Shown piece after piece: positions 18,859 through 27,384 of a stretch of 58,355 nucleotides of DNA (positions are counted from its first letter, which is position 1; each line of letters opens with the position of its first letter). A model generated the notes under the pieces. That model was not told the origin of the DNA and did no database searches. It worked only from the letters and a program-made list of their open reading frames with translations. The stretch is from contig WTKE01000064.1 of NCBI GenBank assembly GCA_011524525.1, positions 1-58,355 of the forward strand, given 5' to 3'. Source of the stretch: Bacillus sp. (in: firmicutes) (GTDB taxonomy: Bacteria; Bacillota; Bacilli; Bacillales; Cytobacillaceae). The position numbers and the translations under genes were made by a program.

Positions 18859-19722
18859 CTAGAAATTCTCATCAGCAGCAAGTGCTAATTTTCTTTTACG
18901 ATCATGAAATAAGTTCATCGCTGCTACGACTACTCTTTCCTCAAAAAGATTACAGATCGTTCGAACCAAGGGCTGCTCTGGTTCGTCGGTATACAAATAA
19001 ATCTTTTGGGGTGCAATAGAAAGCAATGGTGCAATAGTGACACTATCAATATAGACTGGGTGATTGGAAAGTAGTTTCCGATCAATCAGCTGTAAGATTT
19101 CTTTTCTTTTTAATTCAAAAAATTTCTCATCAAAAAAGGTGATCGAATCAGACACAATTAAATGTATTACTTTCTTAATCGAGCTTCTTCCAGATAAAAA
19201 TTCTCTGAGCGTATGAACAAAGATTTGGTACTCTTGCTCAAGTTTATACTCATCAATTGCAACCTCGACCACCCTCTCTATAAGTGTCGTTATGGAACGC
19301 AGTCGAAAGCGCAGGAAAGAGTCAAACGAGAAAGACAAACGCTGCGAGAATAATTCATTAATTGCCGATTCTACCAAATTATTTAATGCGTTCACATCCA
19401 CAAACGATAAAAGTTCCCTTCTGTTTCCGTCAACAATGGCAGTAATAATATCTAGTATTTGTTCCTGTTCATGTTCGTCATCATAACAAAAATGATCTTT
19501 TAAAATTTCTCGAGACCAATCGACTAATTTAATTTCCTGAATAAACTGACCAAATGCTTTTTTCACAACCACTTCTTCCAGTTTTCCATCGCATTTTACT
19601 ATATGTTTATCTTCGATAAGAAGAGTCTCATGATTCAAATGGAGTGAGGATTGTGCGTGTTTCTTTAGCAATTGGTGAAATCTTTTCGCATCCTCTTTAT
19701 TTTGGAAAATGATCTCAAACAA
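18859..19722 (-). CDS. ytxC: Sporulation protein YtxC
   Basis: 287 residues from a TTG at 19722, placed six bases after AAAAGGGGGG; an upstream TTG at 19749 has no SD. The sequence is acidic, mostly helical and soluble, without known catalytic motifs, and matches YtxC by content and by its place between dnaI and thrS. The family is tied to sporulation; its biochemical role is unknown. No terminator is visible after it; the thrS promoter follows directly. Confidence 0.82.
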   Translation of the reverse strand: MFEIIFQNKEDAKRFHQLLKKHAQSSLHLNHETLLIEDKHIVKCDGKLEEVVVKKAFGQFIQEIKLVDWSREILKDHFCYDDEHEQEQILDIITAIVDGNRRELLSFVDVNALNNLVESAINELFSQRLSFSFDSFLRFRLRSITTLIERVVEVAIDEYKLEQEYQIFVHTLREFLSGRSSIKKVIHLIVSDSITFFDEKFFELKRKEILQLIDRKLLSNHPVYIDSVTIAPLLSIAPQKIYLYTDEPEQPLVRTICNLFEERVVVAAMNLFHDRKRKLALAADENF

Positions 19723-19826
19723 CCAAATCCCCCCTTTTGGTGAAATCAACGCTTGAAAGGTCCATGCGGCTGCATGTCCGTTTTCACAGTCTCTGCTTTC
19801 ATGTATATGGGGAACTTGGTCAAATT

Positions 19827-19860
19827 AGAATAAGAGCCAGCGGACTTTTTCCGCTGGCTC
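19827..19860 (-). terminator. Terminator of nrdR-dnaB-dnaI
   Basis: An 11-bp perfect GC-rich stem GAGCCAGCGGA/TCCGCTGGCTC (19834-19844 with 19850-19860), then TTATTCTAATTT on the minus strand. Confidence 0.88.
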
Positions 19861-19871
19861 CTATATTTCAA

Positions 19872-20810
19872 CTATTTTCTTCTATTTGGACCATCTACTT
19901 GGACGGGATGAGCTAAGTATCTTATCCTTTCAAGAAGCCTTCTCGCTTTCATCTTCTCTTCTTCTCCACGTTGACTATACGTGAGATGTACTTCTAACCC
20001 ATCGAAGTCAAAGTTTGAGGTAAAGAAAGTAGGAAGGTTTTCAAGCATACGGAATTGAAGAATCGTTCCTAACACTTCATCCCTTGCCCAGCTTGACATC
20101 GTCTCTGCACCTATATCATCAATCATTAACACCGGTACTCTCTTCACTTTTTCGATTTTTTCATTAAGTGTAGAATCACCAATGGAACTCTTTAGTTCTC
20201 TAATCAGTTCTGGAAAATACACAATCATGGAGGAAACTTTTTTCTTAGCTAAGTCGTTTGCAATGGCTCCCAGTAGATAAGATTTACCAACACCGAATTT
20301 CCCATACAAATAAAGCCCTTTTTGCATGGTCTCCGGATGATAATTAAGAATGAAATCTGCGGCAAGATCAATGGCTTCTAATCTCCCTGCATAATCACCT
20401 TCCGTGTCAATTTCTGAAAAGCTAGCCTTCAGTATTTCCTTCGGCATATACATACTTTGAATTAACTTTTCACTTTTTCTTCTCTCATCAGACATGACCT
20501 TCCTTGGACAACGATCATAATGAATCTCAATCGACCCACGGACAAGAACTAATTCTGGCTGGTAGCCCTGCATGATATTTTTACAACTCTCAAGACTCGG
20601 ACATTCCGTACATTCCGTACATTGAGTCGAATATTCATAGAGCTTGGCCAAATTTCTTTCAATCATTGAACTCGTTAGAATATCACTGTGCTTTGTTATA
20701 AACTCCCTGATGTCCGGATGCTGCATAACTTGTCTCTTTTGTCGTTCATACCGTTCTTGAAAGCTTGGACTAGCTGCAAGTTTTTTTAATGTTTCATTGA
20801 TTCGTTCCAA
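19872..20810 (-). CDS. dnaI: Primosomal protein / helicase loader DnaI
   Basis: 312 residues, against 311 in B. subtilis. The N-terminal helicase-binding domain holds a zinc cluster (CTECTECPSLESC, about 65-77). The C-terminal AAA+ ATPase has Walker A GKFGVGKS near residue 170 and Walker B VLMIDDIG. It loads the DnaC replicative helicase at oriC and at restart sites, working with DnaB and DnaD. The start is TTG seven bases after AGGAGGTG. Eleven bases separate it from dnaB. Confidence 0.97.
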   Translation of the reverse strand: MERINETLKKLAASPSFQERYERQKRQVMQHPDIREFITKHSDILTSSMIERNLAKLYEYSTQCTECTECPSLESCKNIMQGYQPELVLVRGSIEIHYDRCPRKVMSDERRKSEKLIQSMYMPKEILKASFSEIDTEGDYAGRLEAIDLAADFILNYHPETMQKGLYLYGKFGVGKSYLLGAIANDLAKKKVSSMIVYFPELIRELKSSIGDSTLNEKIEKVKRVPVLMIDDIGAETMSSWARDEVLGTILQFRMLENLPTFFTSNFDFDGLEVHLTYSQRGEEEKMKARRLLERIRYLAHPVQVDGPNRRK

Positions 20811-20821
20811 ACACTCACCTC

Positions 20822-22240
20822 CTAGCTCTTAAACCTTTTTAATTTTTCTTGTAAAGCACGTTTTTTCTCTTCCATCTCTTTATTATCTGAGGATTTCTGA
20901 TTAGTTTGATCCTCATTTTCATTTTTATCAAACCAATCTGGTAAGCTTTCTGTTCGTATGGCCTTTTTTCTAGTAGTTGTCTTTGGAGTTTGGTTTGCCG
21001 TTTGCTTTCCTTCAGCCCAATCTAAGTATTGTCGATGTTCTTTTTTAGCAAGTTCCATGGCCTCAGACACCGTCTGTACCCTTTTACGTGCCCAATGAGA
21101 AGCAATTTTATCCACATAAGCCTTTGTCAACTTCATATCTGTTTTCAATAATACGTACTGAATGAGCACGTTCACCACGCCAGGAAGAAGCTTTTGTTGA
21201 AACATCACATCTTCAATAATTTGCAAATCACTTTTCGATGGTTCACCCCCACCAGAAATATCAATTAGCAATTGTCGTGGAGACGTTTTCTCCAAGTATT
21301 GAACCAATTTCTCTTCTTGAGTTTTAGGCTCCACCGTTGTTGTAACATGTGGAAGTGGTTGTATTTTATCTATTAATAACGGGAGTTGGTCAGAAAAGTT
21401 AAGCTGATACCAATCTCTTGCGGATTTTCTAAGTTCATCAATTTGTATCTCACTTAATTCATCAACTGCACTAATCACGATGTTTTTCATTTGGATTGGG
21501 TCAATCCCATAGAGGAAAGATAGTTTCGCAATTGCTTCTCGCACTTTTTTAGTAACGGCACGTTTAGGAACAAGATTTTCTGAAAGCCCTGCAAAAAGGA
21601 GGTCAAAATCAAAATGTGCTTCATCTACCTTAATGGTCTCAGGATTCACTCGATCAAAGTATACACGTTGCTCTTCAAGTTTCAGATCATCTCCTAGTTG
21701 TGTCAAAGGGTTACCTGGAACAGCAGAATCAAATACTTCTTGAAATGACCTTGTAACATTCTCGTACCCGTTTTCTTTTTCTAAGACATGTTCATCACTA
21801 AAAAACCTTTTAAGTTTAGAAAATTGATTTTTACCTACTTTTCGATATAAATACACGTTAAGCATGCCGTCTAGAAAAAACTGACTAGGCGTTATAGGCG
21901 GCTTTAGTTCATATACAAATGATCGAAGCCCTTCCTCTGTTCGCACATACGTGGAAAGAAGGCCAATTCCTTCTAACTTTAAACGAGCATCGTAAATTTG
22001 TTTTAAATTACTATCCATCACGTTCATAAGAGCATGATGTGAACTACCATCAGATGATAAGCGGTTCTCATCTATTTGCGACCAAAGGGTCATATAGAGA
22101 CTGAATGCTATCGGACCAATCAATGGTTGATATAAGAGTGTCAGCACCTTTCGATCATAATCAAATAACAAACCATTTGAGGTCACCTCATAGCGATCCA
22201 CTGGTAGCATTTCCTGCCAATGCTGAGCCATAGGCTTCAT
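20822..22240 (-). CDS. dnaB: Replication initiation and membrane attachment protein DnaB
   Basis: 472 residues, the B. subtilis length. An N-terminal DnaB/DnaD winged-helix region (DYDRKVLTLLYQPLIGPIA) precedes DDBH2 repeats and a charged C-terminal tail. It is a co-loader with DnaI and DnaD of the replicative helicase and anchors oriC at the membrane; it is not the helicase called DnaB in E. coli. Position between nrdR and dnaI is as in B. subtilis. Confidence 0.96.
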   Translation of the reverse strand: MKPMAQHWQEMLPVDRYEVTSNGLLFDYDRKVLTLLYQPLIGPIAFSLYMTLWSQIDENRLSSDGSSHHALMNVMDSNLKQIYDARLKLEGIGLLSTYVRTEEGLRSFVYELKPPITPSQFFLDGMLNVYLYRKVGKNQFSKLKRFFSDEHVLEKENGYENVTRSFQEVFDSAVPGNPLTQLGDDLKLEEQRVYFDRVNPETIKVDEAHFDFDLLFAGLSENLVPKRAVTKKVREAIAKLSFLYGIDPIQMKNIVISAVDELSEIQIDELRKSARDWYQLNFSDQLPLLIDKIQPLPHVTTTVEPKTQEEKLVQYLEKTSPRQLLIDISGGGEPSKSDLQIIEDVMFQQKLLPGVVNVLIQYVLLKTDMKLTKAYVDKIASHWARKRVQTVSEAMELAKKEHRQYLDWAEGKQTANQTPKTTTRKKAIRTESLPDWFDKNENEDQTNQKSSDNKEMEEKKRALQEKLKRFKS

Positions 22241-22268
22241 TTCCTCTCTTAAAAAACAAACTTCCCTA

Positions 22269-22724
22269 CTAATCCTTTTTTATCAATTCCTTTAATTCTT
22301 CAATAAATACGTTAATATCTTTAAATTGTCTATATACAGAGGCAAATCTTACGTACGCAACCTCATCTAATTTTGCTAAACGATCCATAACCATTTCTCC
22401 AACTGCTTCACTCTTTATTTCCGATACTCCATGACTGCGAAGTTCTTTTTCTATATCGGAAGTAATCTTTTCTAATTCAGGTAAAGCAACAGGTCTTTTT
22501 TCACAAGCTTTAATCAGACCACGTAGAATCTTATCACGGCTAAATTCTTCTCTAGTTCCTTCCTTTTTTACGACAATCAAAGGAATTTCCTCTACCTTCT
22601 CAAAGGTGGTAAAGCGAAAGGAACATTTCTCACACTCTCTTCTTCTGCGAATCGATCTATTTTCATCGACAGGTCTTGAATCGAGAACACGAGTATGATT
22701 ATTTTGACATGCAGGACATTTCAT
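22269..22724 (-). CDS. nrdR: Transcriptional repressor NrdR
   Basis: 151 residues. An N-terminal zinc ribbon (C-P-A-C at 3-6 and C-E-K-C at 31-34) is followed by an ATP-cone domain (about 47-137, [20 protein letters not shown]). It represses ribonucleotide reductase genes when dATP is bound; those genes are not in this window. A candidate sigma-A promoter lies upstream: TTGTAC (22792-22797), a 17-base spacer, TAAGAT (22769-22774). First gene of nrdR-dnaB-dnaI. Confidence 0.97.
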   Translation of the reverse strand: MKCPACQNNHTRVLDSRPVDENRSIRRRRECEKCSFRFTTFEKVEEIPLIVVKKEGTREEFSRDKILRGLIKACEKRPVALPELEKITSDIEKELRSHGVSEIKSEAVGEMVMDRLAKLDEVAYVRFASVYRQFKDINVFIEELKELIKKD

Positions 22725-22803
22725 AACATCAACTCCGAAACAGAATGGATTCTGCTGAATCTAACACTATCTTATTAAAACTTCATTTGGAGTACAAGCA
22801 ATT

Positions 22804-23211
22804 CTATTCTGCTGCGTGTTTTCCAACACCAATATACGGATGCTTCTTATCTAATTCTTGATAAATACGAGCGATTTCTGCTTTTAAGCTTGGGTATGCA
22901 CCCAACAGCACCGTTTGCTCAGTGGAAACATTGATATCTACAGCCGTCTCGTAAGGCTTAACCGTTATAATCGTAATAATGGCAAACATTTTCTTTCCAC
23001 GATTGATTTCAACTGCAATTTCCCCGTGGTCAATCGAATCACTTACCACTTTTGCATGCTGATCATTTTCAAGGATTTCTTTAACAGATTGGAACAAAGA
23101 TTGGAGATTTACTCGGTAATATCTCGTTCTAAGCTCTTCCTCTATATGATTTTCTTTTGTTTCACATTGCCTATTAAATTGTCTAAACACCTGTTTTACA
23201 AATGACATCAT
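22804..23211 (-). CDS. Uncharacterised small cytosolic protein
   Basis: 135 residues, ATG with GGAGG four bases before it (a second ATG follows at once). No membrane segment or signal peptide. The middle contains a beta-rich stretch (GEIAVEINRGKKMFAIITII, then ETAVDINVSTEQTVLLG), so an alpha/beta fold is likely. I do not recognise a family. It lies alone between the speD terminator and nrdR and is probably monocistronic. Codon use looks like that of its neighbours, so it is a resident gene rather than a recent arrival. Confidence 0.75.
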   Translation of the reverse strand: MMSFVKQVFRQFNRQCETKENHIEEELRTRYYRVNLQSLFQSVKEILENDQHAKVVSDSIDHGEIAVEINRGKKMFAIITIITVKPYETAVDINVSTEQTVLLGAYPSLKAEIARIYQELDKKHPYIGVGKHAAE

Positions 23212-23290
23212 GATTCCTCCAAATTGAAAGATGTATGTACATATATTTTAACCTAAAAGGACAGGCAATGTTAATGTTTCAAAAGAGAAA

Positions 23291-23322
23291 TTAAAAAGAG
23301 GTGTATAATAATATACACCTCT
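23291..23322 (-). terminator. Terminator after speD
   Basis: An 11-bp perfect stem AGAGGTGTATA/TATACACCTCT (23297-23307 with 23312-23322), then TTTTAATTTCT on the minus strand. Confidence 0.9.
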
Positions 23323-23350
23323 CGAATTTCATAAGTTTAGTAAGCTACGA

Positions 23351-23731
23351 TTATAGTACTTTCGCCTTTGCTTGTTTAACTTGAACAGGACCCATTCCAC
23401 GAGGAATTTCGATGTTCTCACGAGTTTGAGCACCTAATGCTTCAGCGATATAGTCTGCAGCGATATTAGGATCCATGTCTCCACAAGTATACACATCAAT
23501 ACTAGCATAGCCATGTTCAGGAAAGCTGTGAATAGTTAAATGTGATTCAGAGATAATAACCACTCCACTCACACCTTGTGGTGCAAATTTGTGAAAAGCA
23601 ACCTCTCGAATTTCAGCACCAGATTTTAATGCCGCATCTGCAAAAATTTGCTCAATTTGCTCCATATCATTTAACTTTTCAAAATTACAACCCCATAACT
23701 CAGAAATAACGTGACGACCCATAGTTTCCAT
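23351..23731 (-). CDS. speD: S-adenosylmethionine decarboxylase proenzyme
   Basis: 126 residues, almost identical in form to B. subtilis SpeD. The proenzyme self-cleaves between Glu62 and Ser63 (SES63[11 protein letters not shown]), making the pyruvoyl group that decarboxylates SAM for spermidine synthesis. His68 and Cys83 (VYTCGD) regions are intact. ATG 23731 is chosen from homology ([14 protein letters not shown]); the frame continues eight codons upstream across the SD AAAGGGGG. It has its own promoter and a 145-base leader. Confidence 0.97.
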   Translation of the reverse strand: METMGRHVISELWGCNFEKLNDMEQIEQIFADAALKSGAEIREVAFHKFAPQGVSGVVIISESHLTIHSFPEHGYASIDVYTCGDMDPNIAADYIAEALGAQTRENIEIPRGMGPVQVKQAKAKVL

Positions 23732-23876
23732 ATTCAAATTTCCCCCTTTAACCATTTTTACTACAGTAACTGAAATTCCCTAATTTTTTGGATTATAACT
23801 ACCACGGGGGAAAGTTAGTCCAAAGAGGTCCTAACCCTTTAAGTAGATATAGATTCCAAATTTCAAGAAGTTCACG
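23732..23876 (-). promoter_or_regulatory. speD 5' UTR with possible SD-sequestering helix
   Basis: The inferred leader is about 145 bases. It contains TTTCCCCC (plus-strand 23806-23813), the exact complement of the ribosome binding site GGGGGAAA (plus-strand 23739-23746). An 8-bp helix between them would hide the SD. A second possible stem (GGTTAG with CTAAC) lies just before the TTTCCCCC. No named riboswitch is recognised. Confidence 0.45.
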
Positions 23877-23882
23877 ATGACT

Positions 23883-23911
23883 AGTATACTTTGTTTGTTT
23901 TTTTTTTGCAA
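23883..23911 (-). promoter_or_regulatory. Sigma-A promoter of speD
   Basis: TTGCAA (-35, 23906-23911), a 17-base spacer rich in A, TATACT (-10, 23883-23888) on the minus strand. It lies downstream of the gapB terminator, so speD can be expressed independently of gapB. Confidence 0.75.
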
Positions 23912-23973
23912 TAATGTATTTAAAAAATCTTTACGAAAAAGGAGGAAAAGTAAAATTCCTTTCTTCAAATTCA

Positions 23974-24013
23974 TAAAAAAAATTAGTCTTCTGAGGGTTT
24001 CCCAGAAGACTAA
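23974..24013 (-). terminator. Terminator after gapB
   Basis: An 11-bp perfect stem TTAGTCTTCTG/CAGAAGACTAA (arms 24003-24013 and 23983-23993), followed on the minus strand by eight T. Confidence 0.9.
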
Positions 24014-24017
24014 CCAC

Positions 24018-25061
24018 TTACAACGAGCTGACTCGTTTAATATTTTCTGAAGCTAAAGAAAGTTGAGTGGCCACATGCTTTGTTAGATCAACAACACGAC
24101 AAGAATAGCCCCATTCATTATCGTACCATGCTAGAACCTTTACCTTGTTTGCACCTATAACCATTGTAGACAACCCATCAACAATCGCAGAATGCTCATT
24201 GGTATTAAAGTCAACCGATACAAGTGGCTCTTCTGTGATGGCAAGTATCCCTTTTAGTTCATCGTTAGACACTGTTTCAAATACATCATTTATCTCATCT
24301 ATCGTTACTTCTCGCTTTAAATCAACCACTAAATCAACTAATGAGACATTGGTTGTTGGAACCCTTAATGACATTCCATGAAGCTTGCCTTTCATATTAG
24401 GTAGCACTAATGAAAGAGCTTTTGCCGCACCCGTGCTTGTTGGAATGATTGATTGACCACAAGCTCTCGCTCTTCGAAGATCTTTATGAGGATTATCAAT
24501 ATTTTTTTGATCATTTGTATAAGCATGCACGGTCGTCATTAGGCCATTAATGATGCCAAAGTGATCTTCAAGTACTTTTACAACAGGAGCTAAACAATTT
24601 GTCGTACAAGAGGCATTTGAAATGATATCATGCTCAAATATATTTAACTGGTGCTCATTCACACCCATAACAATGGTAATATCTTCTCCTTTTCCCGGTG
24701 CCGTTAAGATAACCTTCTTTGCACCTGCTTCTAAATGGAGACTAGCTTTCTCTCTCGCATTAAATTTCCCAGTTGCCTCGATCACAATATCAATATTAAG
24801 TGAATTCCATGGAAGCTCCTCTGGATTACGATGGTTAATTAACTTCACCCTTTTTCCATTTACTAATAAGGAATCGTGTTCAGCTACTACCTCACCATCA
24901 AACTTTCCGTGATTAGTGTCATACTTTATTAAATGTGCTAATGTTTCTGCAGGATAACTAGCATTAATGGCTACTATTTCTAATGTATCATCACAAATTG
25001 CCTTTCTGAAAACCATTCTTCCAATTCTTCCAAACCCATTAATCGCTACTCTAGCCTTCAT
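24018..25061 (-). CDS. gapB: Glyceraldehyde-3-phosphate dehydrogenase, gluconeogenic (GapB)
   Basis: 347 residues. An N-terminal Rossmann fold (INGFGRIGRMVFRKA) precedes the catalytic domain with Cys in SNASCTTNCLAP (about 150) and His further on. The NADP-preferring GapB type is assigned from the gapB-speD neighbourhood, the B. subtilis-like sequence and the CcpN-type control sites upstream. It runs the gluconeogenic direction. B. subtilis GapB has 340 residues; the C-terminal tail here is slightly longer. Confidence 0.95.
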   Translation of the reverse strand: MKARVAINGFGRIGRMVFRKAICDDTLEIVAINASYPAETLAHLIKYDTNHGKFDGEVVAEHDSLLVNGKRVKLINHRNPEELPWNSLNIDIVIEATGKFNAREKASLHLEAGAKKVILTAPGKGEDITIVMGVNEHQLNIFEHDIISNASCTTNCLAPVVKVLEDHFGIINGLMTTVHAYTNDQKNIDNPHKDLRRARACGQSIIPTSTGAAKALSLVLPNMKGKLHGMSLRVPTTNVSLVDLVVDLKREVTIDEINDVFETVSNDELKGILAITEEPLVSVDFNTNEHSAIVDGLSTMVIGANKVKVLAWYDNEWGYSCRVVDLTKHVATQLSLASENIKRVSSL

Positions 25062-25079
25062 GTTACGGCTCCCTTCAAA

Positions 25080-25122
25080 AGTGTTATACTTTATTTCCGT
25101 AATTTACAATTAGTATAACATA
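25080..25122 (-). promoter_or_regulatory. gapB promoter with two CcpN-type operators
   Basis: On the minus strand TATGTTATACT (plus 25112-25122) fits the CcpN consensus TRTGHYATAYW at every position and contains the -10 TATACT. On the plus strand AGTGTTATACT (25080-25090) fits 10 of 11 positions, in inverted orientation. No good -35 is visible, so the promoter is weak. CcpN represses gapB in B. subtilis when sugars are present. Confidence 0.72.
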
Positions 25123-25162
25123 TTAAGCGCGAATTGTGGTGATAAAAAAACCTATTTTCAAT

Positions 25163-25194
25163 AAAAAAACCATCACTTTAATTTGTGATGGTTT
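25163..25194 (-). terminator. Terminator overlapping the end of coaE
   Basis: On the minus strand AAACCATCAC pairs perfectly with GTGATGGTTT (arms 25185-25194 and 25167-25176), followed by a T-rich tail. The coaE stop codon (25178-25180) lies in the loop, so the first arm encodes the C-terminal residues of CoaE. Confidence 0.88.
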
Positions 25195-25783
25195 TCCAAT
25201 CCGTAAGAAGCTCTATCAGTTGCTTTTTTGTATCCTCTATCGTCCCATTATTATTAATTACTTTATCAGCAAGCTTCCGTTTATCTTCAATGGGCATTTG
25301 AGATTGTATTCGAGCAAGGGCTTCTTCCTTTGTTAACAGATTTCTATCCATTAATCTCTGAAGCTGAACATCTTTCTCCACATACACTAGGAGAACTACA
25401 TTAACCATATGCTTTAGTCCGCTTTCAAATAAAAGAGGAATATCCAACACAACTACTTGTTCTCCTCGCAAAATCGCTGCTTCTTTCTTTTCATTCATCC
25501 TTCTTCGTACATCCGGATGAACAATTTCATTTAATTTTTGCCTTTTAACACTGTCATTAAAAATGATTTCGCCAAGTTGAGAACGATTAATCGTATGATC
25601 AGCATTTAATATACCTTCACCAAAATATGTAACGATTTGCTCGTATGCTTCTTCTCCTATCTCAACGGCCTTTCTTGCTTCTACATCAGCGTCAATGACC
25701 TCTATTCCCATTTCTTTAAACATATTTGCTACAGTACTTTTCCCACTAGCAATGCCACCCGTTAATCCAACGACTAAAGTCAT
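25178..25783 (-). CDS. coaE: Dephospho-CoA kinase
   Basis: 201 residues from ATG 25783 (GGAGG seven bases upstream; the open frame extends further without reason). The P-loop GLTGGIASGKST is at residues 6-17, followed by D-A-D and the lid region. It phosphorylates dephospho-CoA in the last step of CoA synthesis. It is the last gene of a likely polA-mutM-ytaF-coaE unit, ended by a hairpin that overlaps its stop. Confidence 0.96.
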   Translation of the reverse strand: MTLVVGLTGGIASGKSTVANMFKEMGIEVIDADVEARKAVEIGEEAYEQIVTYFGEGILNADHTINRSQLGEIIFNDSVKRQKLNEIVHPDVRRRMNEKKEAAILRGEQVVVLDIPLLFESGLKHMVNVVLLVYVEKDVQLQRLMDRNLLTKEEALARIQSQMPIEDKRKLADKVINNNGTIEDTKKQLIELLTDWKTITN

Positions 25784-25831
25784 ATTCGGCCCTCCATTTA
25801 GCGTAAAAGCCTCCACAAAAGGAGGCTTTTT

Positions 25832-26470
25832 TCAAATTTTCCATATTCCAATAATGATTAACAATACCCCGGGTAAAAAAGCGAAGCGCTGAAGCCAGCT
25901 ATTCTCTGAAAAATGTTTCCCAAGCTGTAACCCAGCATAAATAAAGAGAAAACTCATTAATGCAACGGCAGTTCCTAAAATGCTTGGGGAAAAATCTAGC
26001 ATCGCAGCACCTATTCCGGCCCCAAATGCGTCTAAAGATAACGCTAATCCAAGCATATATGCTTCAATGCCATTGATTGTACCCGATTGATCAAAGTCTG
26101 CTGACATCGGCTTTCGTAATATTTGAATAACAATCCCAAGAGATTTAATCTCAAAATCAATAATCGTTTTTGGATGGGGAAGCATGGATGAAGTTGATTT
26201 TTCTGAACGAAAAAATTGAGCTAAAACCCATGCCCCTAATAAAATGAGTATGATTCCCCCAATACTCTCGGCAATATCAGGCGATAAAACTGACTCAATG
26301 AAATGTCCAATAATCATCCCTACAGTGAGTGTTCCTGCAGAGCATAAAGAGATGACCGCGATTGACTTAAAAGGAATTCGCATTTTCCTCAGACCGTAAG
26401 TGAAACCTACACTAAAACTGTCAATGCTAACTGCTAATGCAAGTAGTAATAATGGAACAGATAGTACCAT
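25832..26470 (-). CDS. ytaF: Sporulation membrane protein YtaF (MntP-like)
   Basis: 212 residues with six predicted membrane helices in two halves, each opening with A-x-S-I/L-D-S/A-F (LALAVSIDSFSVGF at 10-23 and LGLALSLDAFGAG near 142). This duplication is shared with MntP manganese exporters. The loop between the halves carries DFDQSGTINGIE (residues 125-136), which matches a canonical EF-hand calcium loop. YtaF is described as a sporulation membrane protein; transport is a plausible inference only. It sits between mutM and coaE as in B. subtilis. Confidence 0.88.
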   Translation of the reverse strand: MVLSVPLLLLALAVSIDSFSVGFTYGLRKMRIPFKSIAVISLCSAGTLTVGMIIGHFIESVLSPDIAESIGGIILILLGAWVLAQFFRSEKSTSSMLPHPKTIIDFEIKSLGIVIQILRKPMSADFDQSGTINGIEAYMLGLALSLDAFGAGIGAAMLDFSPSILGTAVALMSFLFIYAGLQLGKHFSENSWLQRFAFLPGVLLIIIGIWKI

Positions 26471-26535
26471 TGGAAAGACTCCTTCCTAACAAAAAGCTAG
26501 GATAGTATATGATAGGAGCCCATCCAAGGTTCAAC

Positions 26536-27363
26536 CTACTTTTTCTTTTGACATTTTGGACAAAACACGGTTCCTCGCCCACCGACGACAATTTTTTCTA
26601 AAGGAGTATCACATATTTTACAATTTTCACCTTTCCGACCGTAAACAAATAATTCAAGCTGAAACATTCCCATTTGCCCTTGAGAATTCACATAAGATCG
26701 TACCGTACTGCCACCCTTTTCGACCGCTTCACTTAGCGTTTCCTTTATTTGTTCATAAAGGATGCTCCACTCTTTTTTCTTCAATGAGCTCGCAATTCTC
26801 TCAGGGTGGATTTTCGATCGAAAAAGTGCTTCATCTACGTAGATATTGCCTAGTCCAACGACCACTGTTTGGTCAAGCAAGGCTGTTTTAATTGATCTTT
26901 GTGTTTTCGATAACCTTTTCTGCAAATAGGATGACGTAAAATCGGGATCAAATGGTTCAGGTCCGAGAGTCGATAAAGGTGGCTGATCAAACTCTTTTCC
27001 TTTTTCAAATAAGTGCATCGTCCCAAATTTTCGTACATCTTTGTAGCGGAGTTCTGTTCCGTCGGTAAAAGTAAAAATCACATGTGTGTGAAGAGCGACT
27101 GGTTCCTCAGCATCAAAATGTGCATATCTACCTTCCATACGCAAATGAGAAATTAGCGCAAATCTTTCAGTATATAAGATAAGAAATTTCCCTCTTCTCC
27201 CTAACTGAATAAATCTCTCACCAATTAAAGCGTCACAAAACTGATCTACATCTGGATGTTTAATAATTTTTGGCCAAAGAACAGTTACCTTTTTGATCTC
27301 TTTATCCAAAATAAGCATTTCTAATGTACTTCGAACCGTTTCGACCTCTGGAAGTTCTGGCAA
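26536..27363 (-). CDS. mutM: Formamidopyrimidine-DNA glycosylase (Fpg)
   Basis: 275 residues. After Met removal Pro1 is the catalytic nucleophile and Glu2 follows (PELPEVETV). A helix-2-turn-helix domain (about 130-220, with GLGNIYVDEAL) and a C-terminal zinc finger C-K-I-C ... C-P-K-C (about 246-271) bind DNA. It excises 8-oxoguanine and cuts the abasic strand. The start is TTG after GGAGG. It lies directly behind polA, which fills the gaps it creates. Confidence 0.98.
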   Translation of the reverse strand: MPELPEVETVRSTLEMLILDKEIKKVTVLWPKIIKHPDVDQFCDALIGERFIQLGRRGKFLILYTERFALISHLRMEGRYAHFDAEEPVALHTHVIFTFTDGTELRYKDVRKFGTMHLFEKGKEFDQPPLSTLGPEPFDPDFTSSYLQKRLSKTQRSIKTALLDQTVVVGLGNIYVDEALFRSKIHPERIASSLKKKEWSILYEQIKETLSEAVEKGGSTVRSYVNSQGQMGMFQLELFVYGRKGENCKICDTPLEKIVVGGRGTVFCPKCQKKK

Positions 27364-27384
27364 TATTATACCTCCCTACCGCCT

